From: Prorocentrum cordatum | Taxonomy: Eukaryota > Sar > Dinophyceae > Prorocentrales > Prorocentraceae | Assembly (NCBI GenBank): GCA_963575745.1 | Contig: CAUYUJ010014197.1 | Span: 281,646-345,645, forward strand | Direction of reading: 5' to 3' | Length of the DNA stretch: 64,000 bases | Shown: positions 11,068 through 21,700 of the stretch, in pieces | How positions within the stretch are numbered: the first letter of the stretch is position 1 | Layout of the letters: every line of letters starts with the position of its first letter | Notes under the pieces: generated by a model | Told to the model about the DNA's origin: nothing | The model's input: only the letters and a program-made list of their open reading frames with translations | Database searches by the model: none | Program-made: the position numbers and the translations under genes

Positions 11068-12975
<1,908 letters not shown>

Positions 12976-13214
12976 GACGAGGAAGATGAAGGGGAAGAGA
13001 AGGAAGAAGGAGTCTGCGCAGTCGGAGAAAGAACACGAAACCCTAACTTTTGGAGATGGGAAATAACAAGAACTCCATCTTTGGATATTGGGAATGAAAG
13101 AGTGAGGGAAAGAGCGAGAGAGAGATACAACAAAGGAAATAGAGGAAGAGACAAGAGGAGGACGAGGACGAGGAGGAGGAGGAGGAGGAGAGAGGACAGA
13201 GGTCACAAGAGAGA

Positions 13215-13672
13215 AGTCAAGGGCAAGCTACGCGCGCTCACACCATATATGACACCCAACCCATCCCACCCATCCCTTCCCATTGCGATGAGATGTCTCT
13301 ATTCACCGACGGGTGTCGTAGGGACCTGGAAGCCCCATATGGGCATCATCGTGCTCCGCGCAATCAAAACGAGCTGTGCGCACTGGAGGATGAGGAGGAC
13401 ATGGTGGTGGAGGAGGAGGAGGAGGAAGAGGAGGTGGCGGACGAGCTGGATGAAGAGCAGGATGAAGATGAAGAGGACCAAAAACGAACAGGACACGAAA
13501 AAATACAAGCAGGAGCAGGAGCAGGAGCGGGAGGAGCCGGAACAGAAGAATCAGGGGAAGGCGGAGGAAGGGAGAGGAGTGGAAAGACAACGATGAGAAA
13601 GGACTAGCACGTCAGGGCGAGAGCACCGTTCTGAACGACGGGAGCAAAGCGCCGATCCTAAAATCCGCCGAC
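13215..13672 (+). repeat. Dispersed repeat family A, copy 3, interrupted at 13672
   Basis: Shares AACCCATCCCACCCATCCCTT, the GGA-rich middle and the segment GGGAGCAAAGCGCCGATCCT with copy 2. After CCTAAAATC the family A sequence stops and an ATCCG element begins. Family A sequence resumes at about 14228 (AGGTGCGCGCTACAGCG versus AGGCCAGCGCTGAAGCG in copy 2). Confidence 0.75.
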
Positions 13673-13817
13673 CCTGTCGGCGTGTGCGAGGGGCTTCCTC
13701 GTCCGTTCCTCGCCGCCCCCCCTTCTTCCTTCCCCCTTTTTTCTTTTTGGGCCGTACCCTCCTGCCGTCATGCCATTGTCGATTCGAAGGGAAGCCCCTT
13801 CCCTTTGATCACTTTTT

Positions 13818-13894
13818 CAGGGGGGGGGGGTCCCGGGGAGGGGGGGGGGGGTCCCGGGGGGGGTGGGGGGGTGTCCCGGGGGGGGGTGGGGGGG
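13818..13894 (+). repeat. Clustered G-runs (G-quadruplex-prone)
   Basis: Seven or more runs of 7-12 G, separated by TCCC, T or A, within about 77 bases. Strong quadruplex potential on the plus strand. Confidence 0.85.
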
Positions 13895-13964
13895 CAGATT
13901 CGTTTTTTTTCGGGCGGCCTCGAAACCTCGAAAACACTCCAAATGAGGTCCGAATGCCCAAGAT

Positions 13965-14106
13965 GGCCCCCGAGACGGCCCAAGAGTGCCCCGAGTCGCC
14001 CAAAGATCGGCCGAAGACGCCCAAGATAGCCCCAAGACCGTCCAAGAAGCCTCCAAGACGTCCCAGGCCCCCTCCAAGAGCACCCCCAAGAAGGGCCCAA
14101 GAGGCC
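13965..14106 (+). repeat. CCAAGA-type degenerate short repeat
   Basis: Reiterated CCCAAGAn/CCGAGA units of 9-15 bp. Similar material lies inside the family I element at 33245-33370. Confidence 0.65.
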
Positions 14107-14227
14107 CCGCTCATTACTTTTCCATCGGAAACTTACATGTCTAGCATATACGACGTTTCGGCCTTCACGGCGTCGCAGACAGCTTCGTCTTCAGGGTCGG
14201 CGGCACCGGCCGTAAGGCCTTCGCAAT

Positions 14228-14420
14228 AAGGTGCGCGCTACAGCGAAAACACAATTTTCAAATACCGAAGCACTCTGATTCACGTAAACCAGATTGTACT
14301 ACATCCGCTTACAGGTTGTAACGCCCCGTGTGCAAAAAGATGAATAAACGGAGTGGGCGGGTGTCAGCTCGCAGTCCGCAGTCTGGGGAGAGAGAAAGAG
14401 AGAGAGAGAGAGAGAGGAGA
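14228..14420 (+). repeat. Family A continuation, then (GA)n tract
   Basis: 14228-14275 resumes family A. The rest is unassigned up to a GA run at about 14388-14420, which abuts the next ATCCG element. Confidence 0.55.
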
Positions 14421-14859
14421 ATCCGCCGACCCTTCGGCGTGTGTGAAGCGCTATCGTCGTCTGCGTCGTCGCCAGTCCCAAGAACGAACAGAAAAAAGGA
14501 ACGTCGTAGTCGAGCCCATTCCCTTCCCATGTCCCCTTCCCTGACGGGGGGCTTGGGGGGGAGCTATACAGGGCGGGAAGAGTCCCAGGTCCGATTGCCG
14601 CCCCCCGGGGGGTCCCGGCGGATCCCGGCGGGGAGCCCCCCCTGTGGACAGGGAGGGGTTTTCCCCCTGTGGGGTGGGGGGCGGTCCGGCCCTGGCCCCG
14701 GCCTCGGCCCTGGCCCCGGTCCTGCGGCCGTGGCCGTGGCCGTGGCCGTGGCGCCAGCTCTGGCCGTGGCCCCGGCCCCGGGGTCCCGGGAGGGGACCCT
14801 GAAGGTCCTGGCCGGGGGGGGTCCCGCGGCGGCGCCGGCTTTCAGGCCTTCGCAGTGAT
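14421..14859 (+). mobile_element. ATCCG-bounded element, family II copy 2 (439 bp)
   Basis: Begins ATCCGCCGACCCTTCGGCG directly after a GA microsatellite and ends GGCTTTCAGGCCTTCGCAGTGAT. The right flank is a short unique stretch, then GGA repeats. The interior is G/C-rich, with GGCCCTGGCCCC and GTGGCC runs. No protein motif. Confidence 0.65.
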
Positions 14860-14884
14860 ACACGAACGGCGTAGTTGTAGAAAG

Positions 14885-15172
14885 GTGGAGGAGGAGGGTA
14901 AGAAGAGGAGGAGGAGAAGGAGGAGGAGGAAGAGGATGAGGAGGAGGAGGAAGAGGAAGAGGAGGAGGAGGAGGAGGAGGAGGCGGAGGAGGGGGAGGAA
15001 GAGGAGGAGGAGGAGGAAGAGGAGGAGGTCGGTCGGTCGGTCGGTCGGTCGAGGACCTCGGGTGACTCAGTCAGCTGAGCTCTGCTGGGAGGGTGCAGGC
15101 ATCAAGGTTAGCCTGCAGCCTGCAAGAGGAGGAGGAGGAGGAGGAGGAGGAGGAGGAGGAAGAGGAGGAGGA
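14885..15172 (+). repeat. (GGA)n tracts with a (GGTC)n island
   Basis: GGA/AGG repeats at 14885-15027 and 15126-15172, with GGTC repeated about six times at 15028-15052. Confidence 0.9.
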
Positions 15173-15465
15173 TAAGAGAGGGGAGAGAAAAGGGGGAGGG
15201 AGAGGGCGGATAGGGAAGGGCAGGGACGCCCAAGATCCTCGCGCAACGCCGTTTGACAGCAGCTCCGGGTACATCTCCGCTGCCTTCAGGCCGTACTCGG
15301 TGTCGCCCCTCTTCCCCGCGTGCAGGGCGAACCAGCCCAGCCGCAGCCTGACGCCGCGGCAGGGGGGGGGCAAGGATGCAACCGGAGGGGGGGCAGGCAT
15401 GGAAGAAGGGGGGGCAGGGGGATGTGGACAGGGGGCAGGAAGGGCATGAGAAAGAGGGGGGGCCT
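15173..15465. other. No gene recognised
   Basis: GC-rich, with G-runs near 15362-15420. Open frames exist on both strands but carry no motif. Confidence 0.4.
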
Positions 15466-15645
15466 GCTCCTCCTCCTCCCCCTCCTCAACCTCCTCCTCC
15501 TCCTCCTCCTCCTCCTCCTCCTCCTCCTCCCCTCCTCCTCCTCCTCCTCCTCCTCCCCCTCCTCCTCCTCCTCCTCCTCCTCATCCTCCTCCTCCTCCTC
15601 CTTTTCCTCCTCCTCCTCCTCCTTTTCCTCCTCCTCCTCCTTCTG
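15466..15645 (+). repeat. (CTC)n microsatellite
   Basis: CTC/TCC repeats of about 180 bp with occasional CCC, CAT or TTT interruptions. Confidence 0.95.
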
Positions 15646-15814
15646 CTGCTGTTGTTGTCTCCTGCTCCTGCGGGGGCTCCTGCCTCTCTTCTACTGAAGG
15701 GGGGGGAGCAGGGGCAGGAGGAGGAGGAGGAGGAGAGCGGAGGAGCACGCTTCCTACAAGTGGACGCGAGCGGCTGCTTCGCGCTTCGCCCGCAAGCTCT
15801 TGCAAATTCTCACA

Positions 15815-16000
15815 ACGGATGTGCGCGACGCTAAGGCGAGAGCCACATTTTGAAAGCGGCCGGCCCTCCATCTGCGAATGTGCTGCAACTTTGTAAAATC
15901 AGAAATGGTGAGGATGTCTCGGGCGAAACGCCAGGCCCGCCGCCCGACTGGCCTCGGGAGGCGACAGGGAACAATTATTCGTAAGGAAAAGGAGTGGAAG
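15815..16000 (+). repeat. Dispersed repeat family B, copy 1 (plus orientation)
   Basis: Core GTGCGCGACGCTAAGGCGAG, then CACATTTTGAAA and CCCTCCATC. It continues with TCTCGGGCGAAACGCCAGGC, GGCGACAGG and TAAGGAAAAGGAGTGG. The same order recurs at 62220-62510. The reverse complement forms the tandem array at 47790-48480. Confidence 0.7.
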
Positions 16001-16036
16001 GGGGGAGAATGGGGATGAGGAGAGGGGAGGAGCCAA

Positions 16037-16092
16037 ACGGCTCCTCCTCCTCCTCCTCCTCCCCTCCTCCTCCTCCTCCTCCTCCTCCTCCC
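16037..16092 (+). repeat. (CTC)n microsatellite
   Basis: CTC run with one CCC break, inside a family B-associated region. Confidence 0.9.
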
Positions 16093-16429
16093 GTTTCCCC
16101 ACTCCCCCCACTCGCCCCCCCCGTATAAGACGGAGGCCCAGTGAGCACACCGGGATCGTCAGCCCGGGGCCCCAAACGTGGTCGGCGGCGCCTGTATCGG
16201 CTGGGTAAAAGTTGAGCCAAGGATCGCGCTGACCGCGCCGCACGACTCTCGGAGGGCGGCGGGGGGGCCTGCAGCGCGGGCTCCCTCGGGCGCCCGAGAC
16301 CGCCCGCCGCCTGCACCGAGGGCGCGTTGGGTGGCGGCGTCGCGTGGCAGTCTCCCGGTCTCGTGCCACGGGGGCATCCCCAGCCTGGGACCTCAGCCCA
16401 GCCCCTAACATGGGACACAGTCAGGAACT

Positions 16430-16780
16430 AACGCGTCGCGGCGGCGGCTGCACGGGCGACACGCTATGCTTTGCAAGCGGATAGGGTGTCGCTCTGCTCC
16501 GCGGGACGGACAGCTTCGAAAGACACGGGACGTTGACGTGCAGGGGCCGGAACGTGGTTCGCGTGTCGCGCCGAAGCGTGATGGGCCAGAACTGGCGGAG
16601 CGACACGCTAAGCCAAAGTTCCTGACCGCATCCCCCTCCAAGCTATCCCTGGTGGTTTTCGGGTCAAAACTTGGGCCTCTGGCGGCCGTGCAGGACGATC
16701 TGGGCACCCCCAGAACTCTCTCGACGATGCGCAGCTGCTGAAGAGCACACCGCGGCTGGAGAACATCCCTGAGCCAACGA
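16430..16780 (+). repeat. Dispersed repeat family D, copy 1
   Basis: Shares GCGGCGGC...GACACGCTAT...GCAAGCGG, CAGAACTGGCGGAGCGACACGC and AAAGTTCCTGACC with 51425-51660. A segment GCAGGACGATCTGGGCACCC also resembles 50572-50588. Confidence 0.55.
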
Positions 16781-16797
16781 AACCGTCCGACAACTAT

Positions 16798-17369
16798 TCC
16801 TCCTCCTCCTCCTTCTGCTCCTCCTGCCCCTCCGTCCTCGATCCTCGATCCAAGACAGGAGGGGCTCCAGCCAGCGCACGCCTGAACGAGCGGTTCTCCA
16901 CGAGCTTGTGGTGGGCGACCATGGCGAGCGCCAGCTGGACTCCCTGGACCTCGGCCATGCCCCGGGCGCGGATGGCCGTGGCACGGCCTCTTCTGCTCAA
17001 TTCGTGTCTCCTCCTCATCCTCCTCCTCCTCCTCGTCCTCCTCCTCCTCCTCCTCCTTGTCCTCGTCCCTGTCCTAGTCCTCCTCCTCCTCCTCCTCCTC
17101 CTCCTCCTCCTCCTCCTCGTCTCCTCCTCCTCCTCTTCTCCTCCTCCTCCACCTCTTTCCATCCTCCGGAGCGTGCTCTCTTCCCCCGATCCCCTCCCCT
17201 CCCTCCCCCAACCCTTCATCCCTCCCCACCTCCCTCCCGAGCTACCTCCTCGAAACCTCCTCCACATCCTCGTCCTCTCTTCCTCCACTTCGTCCTCCTC
17301 CTTTCCTCCTCCCCTACTCCTGCTCATCCTCACTCTCCTCCTCCTCCTCCTCCTCCTCCTCCTCTTCCT
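16798..17369 (+). repeat. Pyrimidine-rich (CTC)n region upstream of LINE A
   Basis: TCC at 16798-16815, a CTC tract at 16998-17135, then imperfect CTC/CCTCC DNA up to 17369. It lies on the sense strand of LINE A and directly touches the spliced-leader sequence. The stretch 16830-16997 is unassigned. Confidence 0.85.
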
Positions 17370-17391
17370 TCCGTAGCCATTTTGGCTCAAG
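17370..17391 (+). other. Relict dinoflagellate spliced leader
   Basis: All 22 positions fit the dinoflagellate trans-spliced leader consensus (D then CCGTAGCCATTTTGG... ending CTCAAG, with D = T here). The next bases are ACCC rather than a GT donor, so this is not an SL RNA gene. It is leader sequence joined to a message and then reverse-transcribed. The first ATG lies four bases after it, at 17396. Confidence 0.93.
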
Positions 17392-17526
17392 ACCCATGCT
17401 TTGGCGGGCTGAGCCCGCATTGGCAAAAACGGATACCGCTAGTCCGCGGCAGCTTTCAACCAGTCAGGAGGTCCCTCTCTCGAGGGGTTCGCGAGCCTCC
17501 AACATCCCTTTCCTAGCTCTCGTGCC

Positions 17527-18777
17527 ATGGCTCCTGCTGGCCCTGGTGAGTGGGAGCGCCGCCCGTGGGTCCAGGCCTCCAGGCCCCGTCGCTGGGGAGG
17601 CACTATACCCGAGGGAGGAGTTTCGGCTGATAAGTGGGATAAATGGGACAGCCAGCGAGGCAAGCACGAGGAGGATTGGAAGACGGTGGCTGGGCCCAAA
17701 GGTGAAATTCTATGCCACCACTGCGGTTGCCGGAAGAACTCAAAAGGATCGATGTGCTGCAAACATTGTGGCCAAAAGCTTGGCTCTCGACCCCAACCTC
17801 TGGAAGACCCTGGGGCCCCCAAGGTGTCGGATGAGATGGGGAAGGGAGCGGGCAAAGGGAAGAAAGGTTACAAAGGTGGCAAGGGAGAGCCGCTCGGTGG
17901 CAAGGGCACAGGCAACCTCTCCTCGGCACTCCCTCCTGGACCTGTTCCCGAGATTCCTCAGGCCAAGGCCCTCGAACTACAGCGTTTGGCTCGTGAGGCT
18001 GGGGACGCCGTGGGGGCCGCGCGCTATGGAGCCCTGGCGCAGAGAGCGGCTCCGCCCCCGAAGCCGTCGGGGAGGCAGAGGCTCATTGCCGCGGAGCAGA
18101 AGCAGGAGAAGCTCGAGAAGCGCCTCAACAGCGAGTTCGAGAAGCTGGAGCGCTGGCGTCGGGCGACTGAAGAGTTGGCAGCCACGGTCGGGGCCCTGGC
18201 CGACGAGCTGCAGGCCGCCGACGCCGAGGTGGCAGCCGCCCTGGTGGAGCTCCAGAGCCAGCACAGGGGACCACCAGCGACGGAGTCCAGCGGCCTGGCA
18301 AGCATCAGCCTGCGAAAGCTCATTGACGGCGAAATGGAGTTGGCCAGCCTTATTTCTTGTGACGAGTTCATTGATGTGGAGGCTGTCAAGGGCAGCTACG
18401 AGGTGTCTGAAGAGGACCTACGTGAGCTCGAGGAACGCAAGAACGACGTGGCGAAGCAGATGCAAGAGGTGCTGGGATCGGTGTTTCGCCAAGCGCTGGA
18501 GAAAACCAACTCCGCTCAGGACCAGCACAAGGAGCACCTCAAACGGCTTCAAGCTAAGCGACGACGTACCGCTGATGACGGCCCTGGCGAACAAGCAGCA
18601 GCCACTGGGGGGATCGAGCCTGGACCAGGGGTATCGCCAAGCCCAGAGACAGCGACGCCGTGCTCAACCGCTGAGGCGACGGTGGATGCGCTGGGAAAGG
18701 CTGCCCCACAGGTGGACATTCGCTCTCGCGTCGCTGCTGACGGTGGCGTCAAAGCTGCTAAACGGGCAGGCCTTTAG
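17527..18777 (+). CDS. LINE A ORF1: zinc-ribbon/coiled-coil protein
   Basis: A 416-residue product expected to bind element RNA and form the retrotransposition particle, as ORF1 proteins of other LINEs do. A CxxC...CxxC knuckle reads CHHCGCRKNSKGSMCCKHCG, residues about 63-82. A Gly/Lys-rich basic stretch (residues 105-130) follows. Long helical, probably coiled-coil segments cover about 190-250 and 300-345 (for example EEDLRELEERKNDVAKQMQE). A basic RRKR-like patch lies near the C-terminus. LINE B ORF1 has the same order: knuckle, basic linker, coiled coil. The ATG at 17527 is not the first after the leader; the one at 17396 is in the ORF2 frame. How ORF1 initiates is therefore open. ORF2 overlaps it in the +1 frame. 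Confidence 0.75.
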   Translation: MAPAGPGEWERRPWVQASRPRRWGGTIPEGGVSADKWDKWDSQRGKHEEDWKTVAGPKGEILCHHCGCRKNSKGSMCCKHCGQKLGSRPQPLEDPGAPKVSDEMGKGAGKGKKGYKGGKGEPLGGKGTGNLSSALPPGPVPEIPQAKALELQRLAREAGDAVGAARYGALAQRAAPPPKPSGRQRLIAAEQKQEKLEKRLNSEFEKLERWRRATEELAATVGALADELQAADAEVAAALVELQSQHRGPPATESSGLASISLRKLIDGEMELASLISCDEFIDVEAVKGSYEVSEEDLRELEERKNDVAKQMQEVLGSVFRQALEKTNSAQDQHKEHLKRLQAKRRRTADDGPGEQAAATGGIEPGPGVSPSPETATPCSTAEATVDALGKAAPQVDIRSRVAADGGVKAAKRAGL

Positions 18778-21700
18778 CAACAGCGTGAGCTCGACTCAGG
18801 TGGGGGCGACGTGGTCGAGTTCGGCGACTCCCTGTTCTTGGTCTTCGAAGTCGTTTGCCACGTGCGCATCGGCGAAGCCATCTTCTTCGGTTGAGTGGTC
18901 AGCGTCGGGGTTGGCTACTCCCTGTGCTGCGGTGTCGCCGTCGGCGCCAGTGTCGGCGACTCCCTCGGCAGCGGTGGCGACGTCGACTTCGCGGGTGGCG
19001 TCTACCAGTTTTGTCGGATCGGAGTCCAGGTGCGCCTCGAGCCTGGTCTCCTCAGAGTTTAATTGCGTGGAAGGGCGGCCACGTGTGTCGGCAACAGGTC
19101 AGAGCGCCGAGTACGTGACAGCCAGTCAGAACGCAGCCGTCAAGCCCAACCAGAGCTTGGCGGCCCTCCCGTCCAAACCTTTTGTCGGATGCAGGAAGGA
19201 AATTTCAGCGTCAGAGCGCGACAGCCAGGTGCTCCTCGAGCCTGGCTGTCTCAGAGTAGATTGTGTGAATCCACCGTGGGAGTCTGGAGTTAGATCGCAA
19301 AATCCTGGGGGCAACCGATTCTCGGACGAAGTGCCCACCCAGGTTCAGTCGCCACGGGCTGGGTCTCGAGCCAAGGGAGTCAGTGTTGAGCCACCCCATG
19401 GAGAGTCTCAAGCAGCGCTGCAGCAGAAGCAGGTCATCTCCTTGTTGGAAGGGCTCCCTCCTGAGGATCACGGTGACCTAGGCACGTTCCGAGTCGGCAC
19501 TCTCAATGCGAATACGTGGCCAAGGGCTCGGATCACCATGCCATGGATCGAGAAACAATGCCAGATGCCGCACGTGTTATGTATTCAGGAGACCGTGTTG
19601 GACCAGTCGGGGGAAGCAGGAGCCCATCAATGGTCTCGCTCCTGCTCACGGAAGCTGGCGCTGGGTTCTGCCAAGCGCACTGGAGAATCGGCCAGATCTC
19701 TCTCAGCAGGAGTTGGCTTGTCTGCGGCCATGGGCATTGGTGTGGCCAAGCTCCAGGTGCCAGAGAGATGGCAGCACCGAGTGGTGATGAGACTCATGAC
19801 GGTTGGCACGCACTCGTGGATCATCATCGGCTCAGTCTACGGCGTCGACTCCATCGGCCCCAAGGGCGAGAACCTGGAGTTGCTGGAGTTCCTTAGTGCC
19901 TTCTTGGGGGCGCAGCGGTTCCCGTTCCTGCTGGGAGGCGACTGGAATCTAGAACCCGAGGAGATCATGGAGATAGGCTGGCTGGACCTAGCAACCGCCA
20001 CCATCTTCGCACCTGGCCTCCCAACCTGCAATGGCAAGGAGTATGACTACTTCATTGGCTCCCAGGCTCTGGACGCCTTCCCCATGTCGGTGGAGGCCAG
20101 GGTGGACTCGCCGATTTCGCCACACTGCTACGTGGAGATCAAGCTTGAGGGCCTCAGGGATGAGCCTTTTGTCTGGGTTGAGGCGCCTCCGCGTGCCTTT
20201 CCGCTGGCTGATCAGGAGGCCAAGAGGAAGACCAGGAAGAAGGATATGTGTGCCAAGGAGACCGGTCTCACCTTGACCACGGAACCGCCAATGGTACCTG
20301 TGCTTGACGAGTGGCAGCTGGACGCCCCCGTGAGCTCGGTCGAGGAGGCGGCAGCGAGGTGGTTCCACGCGGCGGAGAAGTACCTGGTGCAGTTGTTCGA
20401 GATTCCGTCCTCGGACAGGAGGTTCTATGTTGGCAGGGAGAAGGGCGTGGTTCTCAAGAGGAAGAGGCTGGTGGATTGTGCGAAGTCTATTCTTGAGCGC
20501 CACGACGAGTCGGACACCAGAGCTTGGTTAAGCGCCCTCAGGCTATGGGATGCCCTATGTGTAGCATCGTCAGCTCCGCCTGGTTCGAAAGCAGGCAGAC
20601 CAGAGCACTCCACGAGATGCGAAAGGCAGCTGCTGGCCTTGAAGCTCCCTGAGGCCATCTCGGATTCCCCCTCCCTGCAGGCAAAGGAGGTCCAGAAGTG
20701 GGTCGCCTTGGCCAAGAGGGGAGGTCAATTGTCTGCCTGGTTTCGGACGGTGCTTGCGGAGGAGGTGGAGATGCGCAGGCGCAAGGACTCACAAGCCAGG
20801 AGCAAAGCCTGGAGAGAGTTTGGCGAGCTCGCAGCGGATGGTTCTGGCAGGATTGCGCACGCGATCTCCAGGCCCAAAATGTTGGAGGAGGCGCCCACAC
20901 TGGCCAAGGGCAAGGCCCATGGGCTCGTGGGAGCTGCGGCGATCACGGCGGTGCTGGAGGAATGGGAAGAGCTGTGGATCTCTGACGACAGGGCCCAGGA
21001 GGCAGCGCCGTCGGACTGGAGTTACCCGTGGAAACTCGACCAGATCTCGGAGGACCAGATCGTCCAGGTCTGCCGCTCCTTTGGTATGTCCACTGGGCTG
21101 GGCTGGGACAACTTTCACATGAGGTTGGTGAGCTTCCTGGATGGGGTTTTTGTGCGGAGGCTACAAGAGATTTTATCAAGATGGGAGCGCAATCCGCACT
21201 GTGAGCGCATGTGGGTCACGATCAATGTATTTCTGCCTAAGCCAGGAGGAGGCACACGCCCGATAGGGCTCTTGTGTTTCTGGGCACGTATTTGGAGCAG
21301 ATGCAGGAGGCAGTATGTCAAGAGTTGGGAAGTATCTGTGGATGCGAAGTTTTTCTGGGGAAAAGATGCCACGACCAGTTGCGACAAGGCGGCGTACTTG
21401 CACAACATGCTGGCCTGCTACGCCAGAAGGAAGAGGATGTCGGCCATAACTGTGTTCTATGACATCCGCAAGTTCTACGAGAATGTCAGTCATCAGCAGC
21501 TTAGAGAAGCAGCAGAGCACTACAACTTCGACGGCGCCTTGCTGAAGGCGCTCTGCTGCCTGTATCGAGCGCCACGCCGTGCGCGATGGACAGGGGGCAC
21601 GAGCAGAGTCAGTCATCCGAATGGTACTATTGTGGCTGGCTGCAGTGCGGCAACAGGGGTGGCGAAGCTGATGACATTGTGCCTCCTCAAGCGCCTGGCT

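Larger units (their letters stand above)
13673..14227 (+). mobile_element. ATCCG-bounded element, family II copy 1 (555 bp)
   Basis: The left end is ATCCGCCGACCCTGTCGGCG with a small hairpin, then GTGTGCGAGG. The right end is CGGCCGTAAGGCCTTCGCAAT. Copy 2 at 14421-14859 has matching ends. The interior has a polypyrimidine stretch, a block of G-runs and a CCAAGA-type repeat. It has no coding capacity. The element splits a family A repeat whose uninterrupted version is present near 8300. That supports real insertion rather than coincidental end similarity. Confidence 0.7.

Noticed and set aside
17370-17391. SL RNA gene
   Set aside because: The exon is followed by ACCC, not by a GT splice donor, and no SL RNA body follows; it is leader on a retrotransposed message.
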